Notes: generated by a model not told the origin, from the sequence alone. DNA of 53,504 bases from Candidatus Zipacnadum vermilionense (GCA_029821755.1 JALGSV010000023.1:1-53504), one strand, 5' to 3'; positions 16,580-24,270 are shown, numbered from the stretch's first letter. Translations and numbers: made by a program.

Positions 16580-16599
16580 CGGCGAGACGCCGGTGCCAC
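16580..16599 (-). repeat. REP-like hairpin, GTGG foot
   Basis: Minus strand reads GTGGCACCGGCGTCTCGCCG: foot CCAC at 16596-16599, stem CGGCG (16580-16584) with CGCCG (16588-16592). A near-identical element lies at 29476-29498. Confidence 0.75.
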
Positions 16600-16639
16600 C
16601 GGGAGAGCGGGGTGCATAGAGCCCTCGCCCTACAGGGGA

Positions 16640-16662
16640 ACAGGCGAGAAAGCCTGTCCTCC
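16640..16662 (-). repeat. REP-like hairpin, GGAG foot
   Basis: Minus strand: GGAG, G, then ACAGGC (pairing 16652-16657 with 16640-16645). The same element in the other orientation is at 26389-26411. It ends 19 nt before the rpsK start. Confidence 0.7.
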
Positions 16663-16680
16663 AGACAGCGGAGGTATAGG

Positions 16681-17076
16681 ATGCGAAAACCGAAGCAAGG
16701 GGTTGCGCGGCGGTCGAAAGCCAAGCGCCAGGTGCCGCAGGGCCGGGTCTACATTAGGTCGACCTACAACAACACCATCGTCACCATCACCGACCCGGCA
16801 GGCAATGCCTTGTGCTGGGCCAGCGGGGGGACCAACGACTTCTCCGGAAGCCGCAAGGGCACACCGTTTGCCGCACAGCTCGCGGCCCAGTCGGCGGCGC
16901 GGCGGGCGATGGACTACGGGATGCGGCGCGTGGACGTCTTCGTCAAAGGGCCGGGGAGCGGCCGCGAGACGGCCATCCGGGCGCTGCAGGCCGCGGGCCT
17001 GGAGGTGCGGCAGGTGAAAGACCGCACTCCCATTCCGCACAACGGCTGCCGCCCCAAGAAACGGCGCCGGGTGTAA
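16681..17076 (+). CDS. rpsK: 30S ribosomal protein S11
   Basis: 131 residues. S11 forms part of the platform near the E-site mRNA. Seen: [72 protein letters not shown] and the invariant end [21 protein letters not shown] 16681 follows GGAGGTATAGG. Standard length and motifs. Confidence 0.97.
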   Translation: MRKPKQGVARRSKAKRQVPQGRVYIRSTYNNTIVTITDPAGNALCWASGGTNDFSGSRKGTPFAAQLAAQSAARRAMDYGMRRVDVFVKGPGSGRETAIRALQAAGLEVRQVKDRTPIPHNGCRPKKRRRV

Positions 17077-17124
17077 GAGAGAGGCCGACTGTGTTCGTGA
17101 GATTCACAAAGGTGAGTGATATAC

Positions 17125-17757
17125 ATGGCGCGCTATAAGGGGCCGGTATGCCGGCTGTGCCGCCGAGCCGGACAGAAATTGCATCTCAAGGGTGCCCGCT
17201 GCATGGGACCCAAGTGCGCGATCGAGACGCACAACTCCCCACCCGGGACGAGGCGCGGGTCCATGCCGCAGCGTCGGCCTAGCGACTATGCGCTGCAGCT
17301 TCGGGAGAAGCAGCAGCTCAAGCAGTCCTATGGGATGCTGGAGAAGCCCTTCCGCCGGTACGTCCGGCGCGCGGCGCGCACCATCGGCGTCTCGGGTGAG
17401 GTGCTCCTGCAACTGCTGGAGCAGCGCCTGGACAACGTCGTCTACCGGGCGGGCCTGGCCACCAGCCGGCCGCAAGCTCGGCAGTGGGTTCGGCACCGGC
17501 ATTTCGCCGTCAACGGCCGGACCGTGGATGTGCCCTCCTACCAGGTGCGCCCCGGTGAAGTGGTGGAAGTACGAGAGAAGTTCCGCACCTCCAGTCACCT
17601 GGTGGCCGCCAAGGAGTCCGGCGCCGCCGGCGGAAGCCTGTCGTGGCTGCGGGTGGAGCCGGAGCAGTTCAAGGTAGAGATCGTCAGCGTTCCGCTCCGG
17701 CAGGAGATCGAAGCGCCGGTGGATGAGACGGTGGTAATGGAGTTCTATTCGAGGTAA
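17125..17757 (+). CDS. rpsD: 30S ribosomal protein S4, zinc type
   Basis: 210 residues. S4 nucleates the 30S body and in some bacteria represses the alpha operon. Four N-terminal cysteines (C9, C12, C26, C31) form the zinc knuckle of C+ S4. Then the family motifs REKQQLKQSYGMLEK and the S4 RNA-binding domain LEQRLDNVVYRAGLATSRPQARQWVRHRHFAVNG. ATG 17125 has AAGGTGA about 10 nt upstream; GTG 17116 would be too close. Confidence 0.97.
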   Translation: MARYKGPVCRLCRRAGQKLHLKGARCMGPKCAIETHNSPPGTRRGSMPQRRPSDYALQLREKQQLKQSYGMLEKPFRRYVRRAARTIGVSGEVLLQLLEQRLDNVVYRAGLATSRPQARQWVRHRHFAVNGRTVDVPSYQVRPGEVVEVREKFRTSSHLVAAKESGAAGGSLSWLRVEPEQFKVEIVSVPLRQEIEAPVDETVVMEFYSR

Positions 17758-17856
17758 GGGGACGGCCCCTGGGAAGCCTCTTCATCAGCGTACGGGCGGC
17801 TGTCGGGCCACAAACGGCCCCAGAGCCACCCCTACAGACGGCAAGGAGCATAGAAC

Positions 17857-18825
17857 ATGCTGGAAGAGCTGGAACCGAAGATAACCGCCTTGCATCTGGA
17901 GCCCAAATACGGGAAGTTTGCGGTGGAGCCGCTGGAACGGGGTTTCGGGCACACCTTGGGGAATGCTTTCCGCCGGGTGCTGCTGGCGCACCTGCCCGGC
18001 GTGGCGATCACCGAGGTGCGGATTGAGGGTGTGGTGCAGGAGTTCACGACCCTCCCTGGCGTGATGGAAGACAGCACCGAGATCCTGCTCAACCTCAAAG
18101 AGATGGCCATCCAGGTGGACCTCGACGTGCCCGAAGATCGCGAGCTCGTCTGCCGGGTGGAGGCCTCGGGCGAGGGCGAGGTCACCGCGGCCGACGTGCA
18201 GTGCCCGCCGGAAGTGACCATCACCAACGGGGAGCACCACCTAGCGCTCCTGACCGACGCTCAGGCCAAGCTGAGCCTGGAGATGTGGATCGGGCGAGGC
18301 GTGGGGTACGTCCCCTCCGAGCAACAGGATCGCGCCCAGGACGGGCTGGACCTCATCCCGCTTGACGCGCTCTTCTCTCCGGTGCCGCGGGCGACCTATA
18401 GCGTGGAACCGACCCGTAAGGGTAGCCGCACCGACCTGGACCGACTCATCCTGGAGGTCTGGACCGACGGGACCCTCGAGCCACAGCAGGCGCTGCGCAA
18501 GGTGGGGACCATCTTGCACGAGTACCTGAATATCTTTGCCGCCATGCCGGAGCGGGCGGAAGCGGCGGCCGAGGAGCCCACGGAGGCACTGCCCGATGGC
18601 TATGACGCCACGCTGGATCGGCCTATCGAGGAGTTGGACTTCTCGGTGCGTACCTTCAACTGCTTGAAGAAAGAAGGTATCAATGCGCTGCGCATGCTCA
18701 TCCAGCGCACGCCGGAGGACCTGCTGGAGATCCGCAACTTCGGCAAGCGGTCGCTGGATGAGGTGACCGAGAAGCTGGCCGGGCTGGAGCTGGAGCTGGC
18801 CGGCGGCGAGGCCAAGGCGGAGTAG
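17857..18825 (+). CDS. rpoA: RNA polymerase alpha subunit
   Basis: 322 residues. N-terminal assembly domain: KYGKFAVEPLERGFGHTLGNAFRRVLLAHLPGVAITEVRI and RPRTYSV-like RATYSVEPTRKGSRTDLDRLILEVWTDGT. A short linker precedes the C-terminal domain (about 245-315: ELDFSVRTFNCLKKEGINALRMLIQRTPEDLLEIRNFGKRSLDEV) that binds UP elements and activators. It follows rpsD after a 99-nt gap and precedes rplQ, the standard alpha-operon order. Confidence 0.97.
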   Translation: MLEELEPKITALHLEPKYGKFAVEPLERGFGHTLGNAFRRVLLAHLPGVAITEVRIEGVVQEFTTLPGVMEDSTEILLNLKEMAIQVDLDVPEDRELVCRVEASGEGEVTAADVQCPPEVTITNGEHHLALLTDAQAKLSLEMWIGRGVGYVPSEQQDRAQDGLDLIPLDALFSPVPRATYSVEPTRKGSRTDLDRLILEVWTDGTLEPQQALRKVGTILHEYLNIFAAMPERAEAAAEEPTEALPDGYDATLDRPIEELDFSVRTFNCLKKEGINALRMLIQRTPEDLLEIRNFGKRSLDEVTEKLAGLELELAGGEAKAE

Positions 18826-18840
18826 GAGACGCCCACCCGG

Positions 18841-18857
18841 GCGCACGCTCTGTGCGC
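18841..18857. repeat. GCGCAC/GTGCGC hairpin (rpoA-rplQ gap)
   Basis: Stem GCGCAC (18841-18846) with GTGCGC (18852-18857), loop GCTCT. Same stem as at 3765 and 13910. Confidence 0.55.
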
Positions 18858-18879
18858 TTAACGGGAGGGGACGGAGCTA

Positions 18880-18901
18880 CGGGCTGAGAAGCCCGGGCCA
18901 C
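18880..18901 (-). repeat. REP-like hairpin, GTGG foot
   Basis: Foot CCAC at 18898-18901; stem CGGGCT (18880-18885) with AGCCCG (18890-18895), loop GAGA. Same family as 19309, 29394 and 29442. Confidence 0.75.
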
Positions 18902-18921
18902 GCGGACAGAAGGATCAGACT

Positions 18922-19275
18922 ATGCGACACCTGAAGAACCATCGCAGACTAGGCCGGGCTACAGACCAGCGCATCGCGCTGCTGCGCAGCCAGATGGACA
19001 GCCTGTTCCGGCACAACCGGATAAAGACGACCCTGGAGAAGGCTAAGGAGACCTCGCGGATAGCGGAGAAGATGATCACGCTGGCCAAGCGGGGAGACCT
19101 GGCGGCTCGCCGGCTGGTGCTGCGGGACATCCACGATCCGGACCTGGTCGGGCACATCTTCACTGAGATCGCGCCGCGCTACAAAGCGCGCGAGGGCGGC
19201 TACACGCGAATCGTCCACGCCGGGCAGCGGCGGGGCGATGCGGCCCAGATGGCAATCTTGGAGCTGATAGAGTAG
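18922..19275 (+). CDS. rplQ: 50S ribosomal protein L17
   Basis: 117 residues. L17 lies near the tunnel exit. Seen: MRHLKNHRRLGRATDQRIALLRSQMDSLFRHNRIKTTLEKAKE, then EIAPRYKAREGGYTRIVHAGQRRGDAAQMAILELIE. The family signature (R.L.R...HR.A...N) is clear. ATG 18922 with AGAAGGA upstream. The TAG stop is the last part of a GTAG at 19272, the foot of the REP-like hairpin that follows. Confidence 0.97.
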   Translation: MRHLKNHRRLGRATDQRIALLRSQMDSLFRHNRIKTTLEKAKETSRIAEKMITLAKRGDLAARRLVLRDIHDPDLVGHIFTEIAPRYKAREGGYTRIVHAGQRRGDAAQMAILELIE

Positions 19276-19302
19276 GCCTGGGGCGGGCCTCCCAGCCCGC
19301 CC
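19272..19302 (+). repeat. REP-like hairpin, GTAG foot at rplQ stop
   Basis: GTAG at 19272-19275 includes the rplQ stop codon. After five bases comes the stem GGGCGGGC (19281-19288) with GCCCGCCC (19295-19302). Paired in inverted orientation with the element at 19309. Confidence 0.65.
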
Positions 19303-19308
19303 AGGGAA

Positions 19309-19333
19309 GCGCGGGACGTGAAGCCCGCGCCAC
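19309..19333 (-). repeat. REP-like hairpin, GTGG foot
   Basis: Stem GCGCGGG (19309-19315) with CCCGCGC (19324-19330), foot CCAC at 19330-19333. With 19272-19302 it makes a BIME-like inverted pair between rplQ and truA. Confidence 0.7.
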
Positions 19334-19349
19334 GCGGAGCAGAATCGCT

Positions 19350-20087
19350 GTGCGCAGGATAATGTTGGCGGTGCAATACGACGGTACCGACTACGCCGGC
19401 TGGCAGCGACAGACGGAGCAGATGACCGTTCAAGAGGAACTGGAAACGGCGCTGGGCAAGGTGCTGGGGCGCGAGATGCGGGTGACCGCGGCCAGCCGGA
19501 CCGACGCCGGGGTACACGCCCTGGGACAGGTTGTGACCCTGGAGACCGACGTCCAGATTCCCGTTGACAACTTGGTCCGGGCGTTGAATGATCATCTGCC
19601 GCAGCCAGTGCACGTCTTCGAGGGCGGGGAAGTGCCGGAGGTTTTCCATCCGCGCTACGCGGCTTCGGGGAAGCTATACTCGTACCGGATTCTCAACCGT
19701 AAGGCGGGGTCGCCGTTTGTCACGCGCTACGCCTGGCACATACCGACGCCGGTGTTGGACCGGGAGCGGATGCAAAGAGCCGCGAAGCTGCTGCTGGGGC
19801 GGCATGATTTCGCCGCCTTCCGCTCCGCGGGCAGTTGCGTCAAGACCAGTGTGCGGCGGCTATACCGCTTCGACCTGGAGCGCCAGGGGGACTTGATCGA
19901 GGCCTCGCTGGAGGCGGACGGATTCCTCTACCAGATGGCGCGGAATCTGATGGGGATCGTGGTGGAGGTAGGCAGAGGCCGGCGGGAGCCGGAGGAAGTC
20001 ACCGCCCTGCTGGGGAGCCGGGATCGGACCAAGGTGGGACCCCCGGCCCCACCGCAGGGGCTTTGTCTGGTGAGGGTGTTCTATTGA
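19350..20087 (+). CDS. truA: tRNA pseudouridine synthase A
   Basis: 245 residues. Makes pseudouridine at positions 38-40 of the tRNA anticodon stem. Seen: AVQYDGTDYAGWQRQ, the catalytic Asp in RTDAGVHALGQ, the KLYSYRI strand, HDFAAFRSAG and FLYQMARNLMGIVVEVGRGR. GTG 19350 is preceded by a modest GGAG. Position between rplQ and rplM is the common Gram-positive arrangement. Confidence 0.96.
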   Translation: MRRIMLAVQYDGTDYAGWQRQTEQMTVQEELETALGKVLGREMRVTAASRTDAGVHALGQVVTLETDVQIPVDNLVRALNDHLPQPVHVFEGGEVPEVFHPRYAASGKLYSYRILNRKAGSPFVTRYAWHIPTPVLDRERMQRAAKLLLGRHDFAAFRSAGSCVKTSVRRLYRFDLERQGDLIEASLEADGFLYQMARNLMGIVVEVGRGRREPEEVTALLGSRDRTKVGPPAPPQGLCLVRVFY

Positions 20088-20090
20088 GCT

Positions 20091-20117
20091 GTAGAGGCGC
20101 GCTTTACGTGGCGCGCC
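20091..20117 (+). repeat. REP-like hairpin, GTAG foot
   Basis: GTAG (20091-20094), then stem GGCGCGC (20096-20102) with GCGCGCC (20111-20117). First half of an inverted pair with 20127-20153; the pair is closely related to 32157-32222. Confidence 0.75.
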
Positions 20118-20126
20118 GTTCGGAGC

Positions 20127-20153
20127 GGCGGAGGGACGTAGCCCCCGCCCTCC
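20127..20153 (-). repeat. REP-like hairpin, GGAG foot
   Basis: Stem GGCGGAGGG (20127-20135) with GCCCCCGCC (20141-20149), loop ACGTA; foot CTCC at 20150-20153 (GGAG on the minus strand). Shares GGGACGTAGCCCCCGCCCT with the copy at 32197. Confidence 0.7.
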
Positions 20154-20173
20154 ATCAGGAGAAGTGTAAGCAG

Positions 20174-20611
20174 ATGCCACAGGTAAAGACTGAGACCATT
20201 CAAGAGAAGGCGGAGGACATCCGCTGGTTCGAGGTGAGCGCCGCGGGGCTAACGCTGGGGCGACTGGCCAGCCGCATCGCCATCGTGCTGCGGGGTAAGC
20301 ACAAGCCCACCTTCTCGCCCAATACCGACAATGGCGACTTTGTCATCGTCACCGACGCGGAGAAGGTCGTGCTGACCGGCAACAAGTGGCGGGACAAGAT
20401 CTACTACCACCACTCCGGCTACCCGCACGGGTTGAAAGAGGAGAGCGCTCGGCACCTGCGTGAGCGCCGGCCGGAGCTGCTCATCCAGCGCGCCGTGGAA
20501 GGCATGCTGCCCCACAACGCGCTGGGCCGTAAGATGGCCAGGAAGCTAAAGGTAATCGTGGGCTCCGACCATCGCTACGACGCGCAGAAGCCGGAACCGC
20601 TGAAGATGTAG
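20174..20611 (+). CDS. rplM: 50S ribosomal protein L13
   Basis: 145 residues. L13 is one of the earliest 50S assembly proteins. Seen: WFEVSAAGLTLGRLASRIAIVLRGKHKPTFSPNTDNGDFVIVTDAEKV, YYHHSGYPHGLKEES and AVEGMLPHNALGRKMARKLKV. ATG 20174 has AGGAGAAG upstream. The first 15 residues (MPQVKTETIQEKAED) are a common short extension. Pairs with rpsI. Confidence 0.97.
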   Translation: MPQVKTETIQEKAEDIRWFEVSAAGLTLGRLASRIAIVLRGKHKPTFSPNTDNGDFVIVTDAEKVVLTGNKWRDKIYYHHSGYPHGLKEESARHLRERRPELLIQRAVEGMLPHNALGRKMARKLKVIVGSDHRYDAQKPEPLKM

Positions 20612-20619
20612 AGGTGTTT

Positions 20620-20647
20620 GTAGGGGCAGGCCAGAAGGGTCTGCCCC
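20620..20647 (+). repeat. REP-like hairpin, GTAG foot
   Basis: GTAG (20620-20623) with stem GGGGCAG (20623-20629) and CTGCCCC (20641-20647). A degenerate CACAGGCT element (20660-20685, foot CGAG instead of GTAG) follows in opposite orientation. Confidence 0.65.
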
Positions 20648-20710
20648 CCGCTGGGGCAGCCTAGGCTCCCAAGCCTGTGCTCGCCCCGGCAGTCGAAGGA
20701 GGCAACCGTT

Positions 20711-21106
20711 TTGGCCGCACCGACCCGACCTTATGGAACTGGGAAACGCAAGGACGCCCTAGCCCGCGTCTGGCTGCAACCTGGTACAGGGAAAATCGTC
20801 ATCAACGGCAAGGACGCCGCTGAGTACCTGCACCGGACCAAGCTGGTCAATATGGTGGAGGAGCCGCTGCTCATCACCGAGACCCGCGAGACGCTGGACG
20901 TGGTCGCGGACGCCTCCGGCGGAGGTATCGCCGGGCAGGCGGGCGCCGTGCGGCACGGCATCGCCAAGGCCTTGGTGGATATGGACGTGGAGTACCGCGG
21001 CAAGCTGGGGCCCTCGGGCCTGCTCACTCGCGACCCGCGGGTCAAGGAGCGCAAGCACGCCGGGCGGCGTCGGGCTCGCCGGGGCAAGCAGTTCTCCAAG
21101 CGCTAG
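20711..21106 (+). CDS. rpsI: 30S ribosomal protein S9
   Basis: 131 residues. S9 reaches the P-site tRNA with its C-terminal tail. Seen: YGTGKRKDALARVWLQPGTGKIVINGKDAAEYL, GGGIAGQAGAVRHGIAKALVDMDVEYRGKL, LTRDPRVKERKHAGRRRARRGKQFSKR, ending in the invariant KR. Starts with TTG 20711 with AAGGAGG 7 nt upstream. Last gene of the translation cluster; a terminator follows. Confidence 0.97.
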   Translation: MAAPTRPYGTGKRKDALARVWLQPGTGKIVINGKDAAEYLHRTKLVNMVEEPLLITETRETLDVVADASGGGIAGQAGAVRHGIAKALVDMDVEYRGKLGPSGLLTRDPRVKERKHAGRRRARRGKQFSKR

Positions 21107-21138
21107 TCCGGTGCCGGGGGACCCAGACAGACCAGTAC

Positions 21139-21173
21139 AAGGCCGCCGGGCACCGCGCCGGCGGCCTTCTTGT
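21139..21173 (+). terminator. Rho-independent terminator after rpsI
   Basis: Perfect stem AAGGCCGCCGG (21139-21149) with CCGGCGGCCTT (21158-21168), 8-nt loop, followed by CTTGTT. It lies 33 nt after the rpsI stop. It is the only convincing intrinsic terminator seen in the first 23 kb. Confidence 0.85.
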
Positions 21174-21325
21174 TGGGGAAGGTTGGAAGTGGAACGGCGC
21201 GGACGTGAGTACGCATCGTGGGGGCGGATGTTGTCGGCCAGGTACGCCCGCCAACCTCTGCCGCTACGGCCCGTGCGCCACTCTTTGCACACCCTCGGAG
21301 AGAGGGTGGCAGCCGGAGGTCGAGC

Positions 21326-23257
21326 ATGAGCAAGATGCGACGAATGGTGCTGGCGGCGACAGCCCTGGGCTTGCTGAGCGGCGCTTGGGCCTGGGGGGCG
21401 ACGCCACAAGAGGCGCGGGATAGGATCGCCGCGGCGAGCGTCGAGTACGCCGTTACGCTATACTCTGGCCCCTACGGCCTGGTGATCGACGAGACTCTGC
21501 GGCCCGACTACGTCCGTTTCAGCGCCGGCTATGTGGTAGCCGCTCTCCGCGACGGTGCCGCTGGGGAGCGGGCTATCGGCGTCCTGAAAGCCATCCTCGC
21601 CGCCCAGGACCTCACCCCGCGCTCGCCCACGTACGGACTGTTCCCCCAGGACGTCTACGCTACAGCCCCCAGCCTGGAGGCCACCAGTCACCTGCTGCCC
21701 CTGCTGGCCTGGATAGACCGCCACGCGCAGGCGCTGCCCGTGGACTTGCAGGAGAAGGTGAAGCAGGCGCTGGAGGCGGCCTACGGGGCGGTGGAGAAGA
21801 CCAAGGCGTCGCCGGAGCATCCCTACCTGCTGCTCCTGCGGGCGGCGGCCCTGGCCACGGCGGGGGAGGCACTGGGGCATCCCCAGGGCCTCAGCACCGC
21901 GCAGGCTCACGTCAGTCTGTGGCTCAAGCAGCAACTGAGCGCCGGATGCTGGGAGGGACATGGGGCCAGTGCAGAGACGCTGCGCCTGGGGGCGCTGGCT
22001 TGGATCGCGCAGGCGGCGGGCGGCCAGGCTTCCCCAGATCTGCATAGAGCGCTACGGCTGGGGTATGCGGACTTGGTGCAGCGGATTCAGCCCGGCAGTG
22101 GGGCCGTGGCCGGCGCGATGGCTTTCGTGCAGTCAGTGGATTATGTCCAGGGGGGAGACCTGAACCGGTGCCTGATGTACCTGTGGGGCCAGGGCGAGGA
22201 GCCGCCCCTGCTGCGCCCCTCGGCGATGTACCTGGCGGCGTGTGACTGGGTTCCGCCGGCGGTGCTACTCGACGCGGCCCCGGCGGCATTGCCGCGGACG
22301 GTGACCACCGTCGCTCGGGAGGGCGCGCCGGTGGCCCGGACCGACACTTACCTGACCGACCTGTTCTCCCTGGGCACCATGACCGGGGTGGTGGGGTCGC
22401 GGGCGGTGCCGCTGATCGTTACCCTCGCCGCGGGCGGCACCCGGCCCACGGCGTACCTCTTCGCCCAGCCCACGCCGGCGGCGGTGTCGGCGGTGCAGCA
22501 ACAGGGGCGGGCCGTGATAGCGGTGACCTTCAACCAGATCGGCGCGCCGGGCCGGGAGCAGGCGCTCCTGCACGGGGTGCTGGGACCGCGCGTGGACGTG
22601 ACCAAGGTGCTGATCAACGGCGAGCCCTGGAAGGGAGAGGCGGCGGCACTGGGAATGGGCGCGGTCGTAACGTGGCAGCGGGGCGAAGTGTACCTGGGGA
22701 TACGGCTGGGCCTGTGCGGGCCGGCCCAAGTCTCGCAGCGCACCGAGCGGGTCAAACCGGGCGCCCTGCAGTGGCAGGGGGACGACCCCACCTCGGAGTT
22801 GGAATTGCTCCTCTACGGGCGCAAGCAAGTGTATGGCCTCTCCCCGGCGCTGGACAACGTAGTGGTTGGGGTGGCGGTGCAGGTGGCGGCGCAGGCGGAC
22901 TTCCCCGACCTGGAGGCCTTCTCCCAGCAGATGATGGCCCAGCGGCTGGTGCAGAACGTCACTGTCTCCCGGGAGAAGATCTCTCCTGAAGAGGATCCGC
23001 TAACCGCCTTCCTGAACGAGAACAAGCCACATACCCGGACGCAGTACCGCTACATCAACCACCTGCTGCTGGATTCGCTGCTGAAGAAGGGCGACGAGCC
23101 GCTGCTGCACCAGCAGGTAGACCTGGCCACCGGGCGAGTGCTGGTGACAGAGGTCGCGGGGATGGCCGTGACGGCGACCGGGCCCTGGACGTCGCCCTTG
23201 CTCAGCCTGCCCTGGGACCAGACGGCGGCGCGGGACCTGCTGGGAGCAGGGAAGTAG
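21326..23257 (+). CDS. Secreted protein of unknown function
   Basis: 643 residues. ATG 21326 has GGAGG 6 nt upstream and opens a clear signal peptide (MSKMRRM, then hydrophobic VLAATALGLLSGAWA, cleavage near AWA/WGA). Residues 25-290 are Ala/Leu-rich helices with repeated spacing (SHLLPLLAWIDRHAQALP, YLLLLRAAALATAGEALG, LRLGALAWIAQAAGG), resembling an alpha/alpha toroid. The second half looks beta-rich. This suggests a polysaccharide lyase or heparinase-like fold, but no catalytic motif was recognised. It stands alone between the rpsI terminator and the promoter at 23293. Confidence 0.85.
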   Translation: MSKMRRMVLAATALGLLSGAWAWGATPQEARDRIAAASVEYAVTLYSGPYGLVIDETLRPDYVRFSAGYVVAALRDGAAGERAIGVLKAILAAQDLTPRSPTYGLFPQDVYATAPSLEATSHLLPLLAWIDRHAQALPVDLQEKVKQALEAAYGAVEKTKASPEHPYLLLLRAAALATAGEALGHPQGLSTAQAHVSLWLKQQLSAGCWEGHGASAETLRLGALAWIAQAAGGQASPDLHRALRLGYADLVQRIQPGSGAVAGAMAFVQSVDYVQGGDLNRCLMYLWGQGEEPPLLRPSAMYLAACDWVPPAVLLDAAPAALPRTVTTVAREGAPVARTDTYLTDLFSLGTMTGVVGSRAVPLIVTLAAGGTRPTAYLFAQPTPAAVSAVQQQGRAVIAVTFNQIGAPGREQALLHGVLGPRVDVTKVLINGEPWKGEAAALGMGAVVTWQRGEVYLGIRLGLCGPAQVSQRTERVKPGALQWQGDDPTSELELLLYGRKQVYGLSPALDNVVVGVAVQVAAQADFPDLEAFSQQMMAQRLVQNVTVSREKISPEEDPLTAFLNENKPHTRTQYRYINHLLLDSLLKKGDEPLLHQQVDLATGRVLVTEVAGMAVTATGPWTSPLLSLPWDQTAARDLLGAGK

Positions 23258-23292
23258 GGGCCGGGCCGGTCCCTCCCGCCGCGGGTCTCACC

Positions 23293-23321
23293 TTGACAGT
23301 GACAGGGGGATACCGTATACT
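23293..23321 (+). promoter_or_regulatory. Consensus sigma-70-type promoter
   Basis: TTGACA (23293-23298), 17-nt spacer, TATACT (23316-23321). The best promoter match noticed in the window. Transcription would start near 23328 and read yceD-rpmF-plsX-fabH. Confidence 0.85.
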
Positions 23322-23346
23322 TTTGCCTAGTCCAGGGGTGGTGAGA

Positions 23347-23368
23347 AACGCGGCCATTGTGCCGCGTT
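23347..23368 (+). promoter_or_regulatory. Leader hairpin before yceD
   Basis: 8-bp stem AACGCGGC (23347-23354) with GCCGCGTT (23361-23368), loop CATTGT, ending 7 nt before the ATG. It covers the region where a Shine-Dalgarno should be and would fold in the short 5' leader. Confidence 0.55.
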
Positions 23369-23375
23369 AGGCGTT

Positions 23376-23882
23376 ATGCAGTACCGCTTACTGGGACAAC
23401 TGAAGGGGCCGCGCGGCTATGCTTTTTGCGAGATAAATGCGCCAGTGCCCGCCGGTACCGGGCAGGAGTGGGCCGGTCCGGCCCGGGGCATAATCGAGCT
23501 GGAGAAGAGCGAAGAAGTCTACACGGCGCACGGCTGGCTCGAGTCCACGGTGGTCATGCCCTGCAGCCGCTGCCTCTTGCCCCACCAGGTTCCCCTCCAT
23601 GTGGAGGTGGACGAGAGAGTTGTCTTGGAGCAGATTGACGAGCCGGCCTCCTTCCGGGAAGGAGAGGCGGACGAGCCGATCCCCATCCTGAACAGCGATG
23701 CCCTTGACCTAAGCGAGCTGGTGAGGCAGGTCGTGATCCTGGCCGTGCCGACGCGTAGTCTATGCCAGCCTGAGTGCCGGGGACTGTGCCCCCACTGCGG
23801 TGTTGACCTGAACCGACGAACCTGCGCGTGCGCGGAGCAGCAGGTGGATCCGCGCTTAGAAGTTCTGCGCAAACTGCTGTAA
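23376..23882 (+). CDS. yceD: DUF177 / YceD family protein
   Basis: 168 residues. The DUF177 family, found next to rpmF, is linked to 23S rRNA accumulation and ribosome assembly. Seen: GWLESTVVMPCSRCLLPHQVPLHVEVDERVVLEQ, the acidic segment, and the cysteine-rich end CQPECRGLCPHCGVDLNRRTCAC. ATG 23376 starts MQYRLLGQLKG. First gene after the promoter at 23293; the rpmF-plsX-fabH order behind it is the classic arrangement. Confidence 0.92.
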   Translation: MQYRLLGQLKGPRGYAFCEINAPVPAGTGQEWAGPARGIIELEKSEEVYTAHGWLESTVVMPCSRCLLPHQVPLHVEVDERVVLEQIDEPASFREGEADEPIPILNSDALDLSELVRQVVILAVPTRSLCQPECRGLCPHCGVDLNRRTCACAEQQVDPRLEVLRKLL

Positions 23883-23903
23883 TTCGGCTGCCGGGAGAGG
23901 CGG

Positions 23904-23968
23904 GAAGACTGCGTGCGAGTCTTCTCTCGGAGTCTCCTCTGGGGAGAACACTTTGAGAGGATACTCTC
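23904..23968 (+). promoter_or_regulatory. Two hairpins in the yceD-rpmF spacer
   Basis: GAAGACT (23904-23910) with AGTCTTC (23918-23924), and GAGAG (23955-23959) with CTCTC (23964-23968), followed shortly by TTTTT. Could be a weak attenuator in front of rpmF; no peptide leader was identified. Confidence 0.4.
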
Positions 23969-24005
23969 AGGCAGTTTTTGCTGATAACTGGAGGAACGAT
24001 CTGCG

Positions 24006-24212
24006 ATGGCCCTACCCAAACGACGACATTCGAACCAGCGGACGCGTAAGCGCCGGACCCACCAGGGCGTAACCGCGTCGGCGCTGGCTCGTTGCCCCCA
24101 CTGCAAGGCCTATACCCGACCCCACAACGCTTGCGCCAAGTGCGGCTATTACCAGGGCGAGAAGGTCGACCACACCATCAAAGAGGAGAAGGCCAAGCGG
24201 GAGCATAAGTAA
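24006..24212 (+). CDS. rpmF: 50S ribosomal protein L32
   Basis: 68 residues, zinc form. Seen: MALPKRRHSNQRTRKRRTHQ and the four-cysteine site CPHC and CAKCGYYQGEKV. ATG 24006 follows GGAGGAACGATCTGCG. L32 sits near the exit tunnel. Coupling to yceD upstream and plsX downstream is as in E. coli and many other bacteria. Confidence 0.96.
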   Translation: MALPKRRHSNQRTRKRRTHQGVTASALARCPHCKAYTRPHNACAKCGYYQGEKVDHTIKEEKAKREHK

Positions 24213-24236
24213 CGAGGGGTTCCCGTCTGCCCGCCG

Positions 24237-24260
24237 GTGGCGCCGGTCTCCAGATTGGTG
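24237..24260 (+). repeat. REP-like hairpin, GTGG foot
   Basis: GTGG (24237-24240), stem CGCCGGTCT (24241-24249) with AGATTGGTG (24252-24260), which pair through G-U wobbles. The 3' arm looks decayed by C-to-T changes. Inverted pair with 24271-24294. Confidence 0.65.
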
Positions 24261-24270
24261 TCCGCCTCCG

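Larger units (their letters stand above)
16424..16680. other. 257-nt spacer between rpsM and rpsK with four palindromes
   Basis: No gene seen. It holds GCGATGCC (16445-16452) with GGCATCGC (16456-16463), a CCTCCC/GGGG block, and the two REP-like hairpins listed separately at 16580 and 16640. These genes are usually separated by 10-30 nt. Confidence 0.7.
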
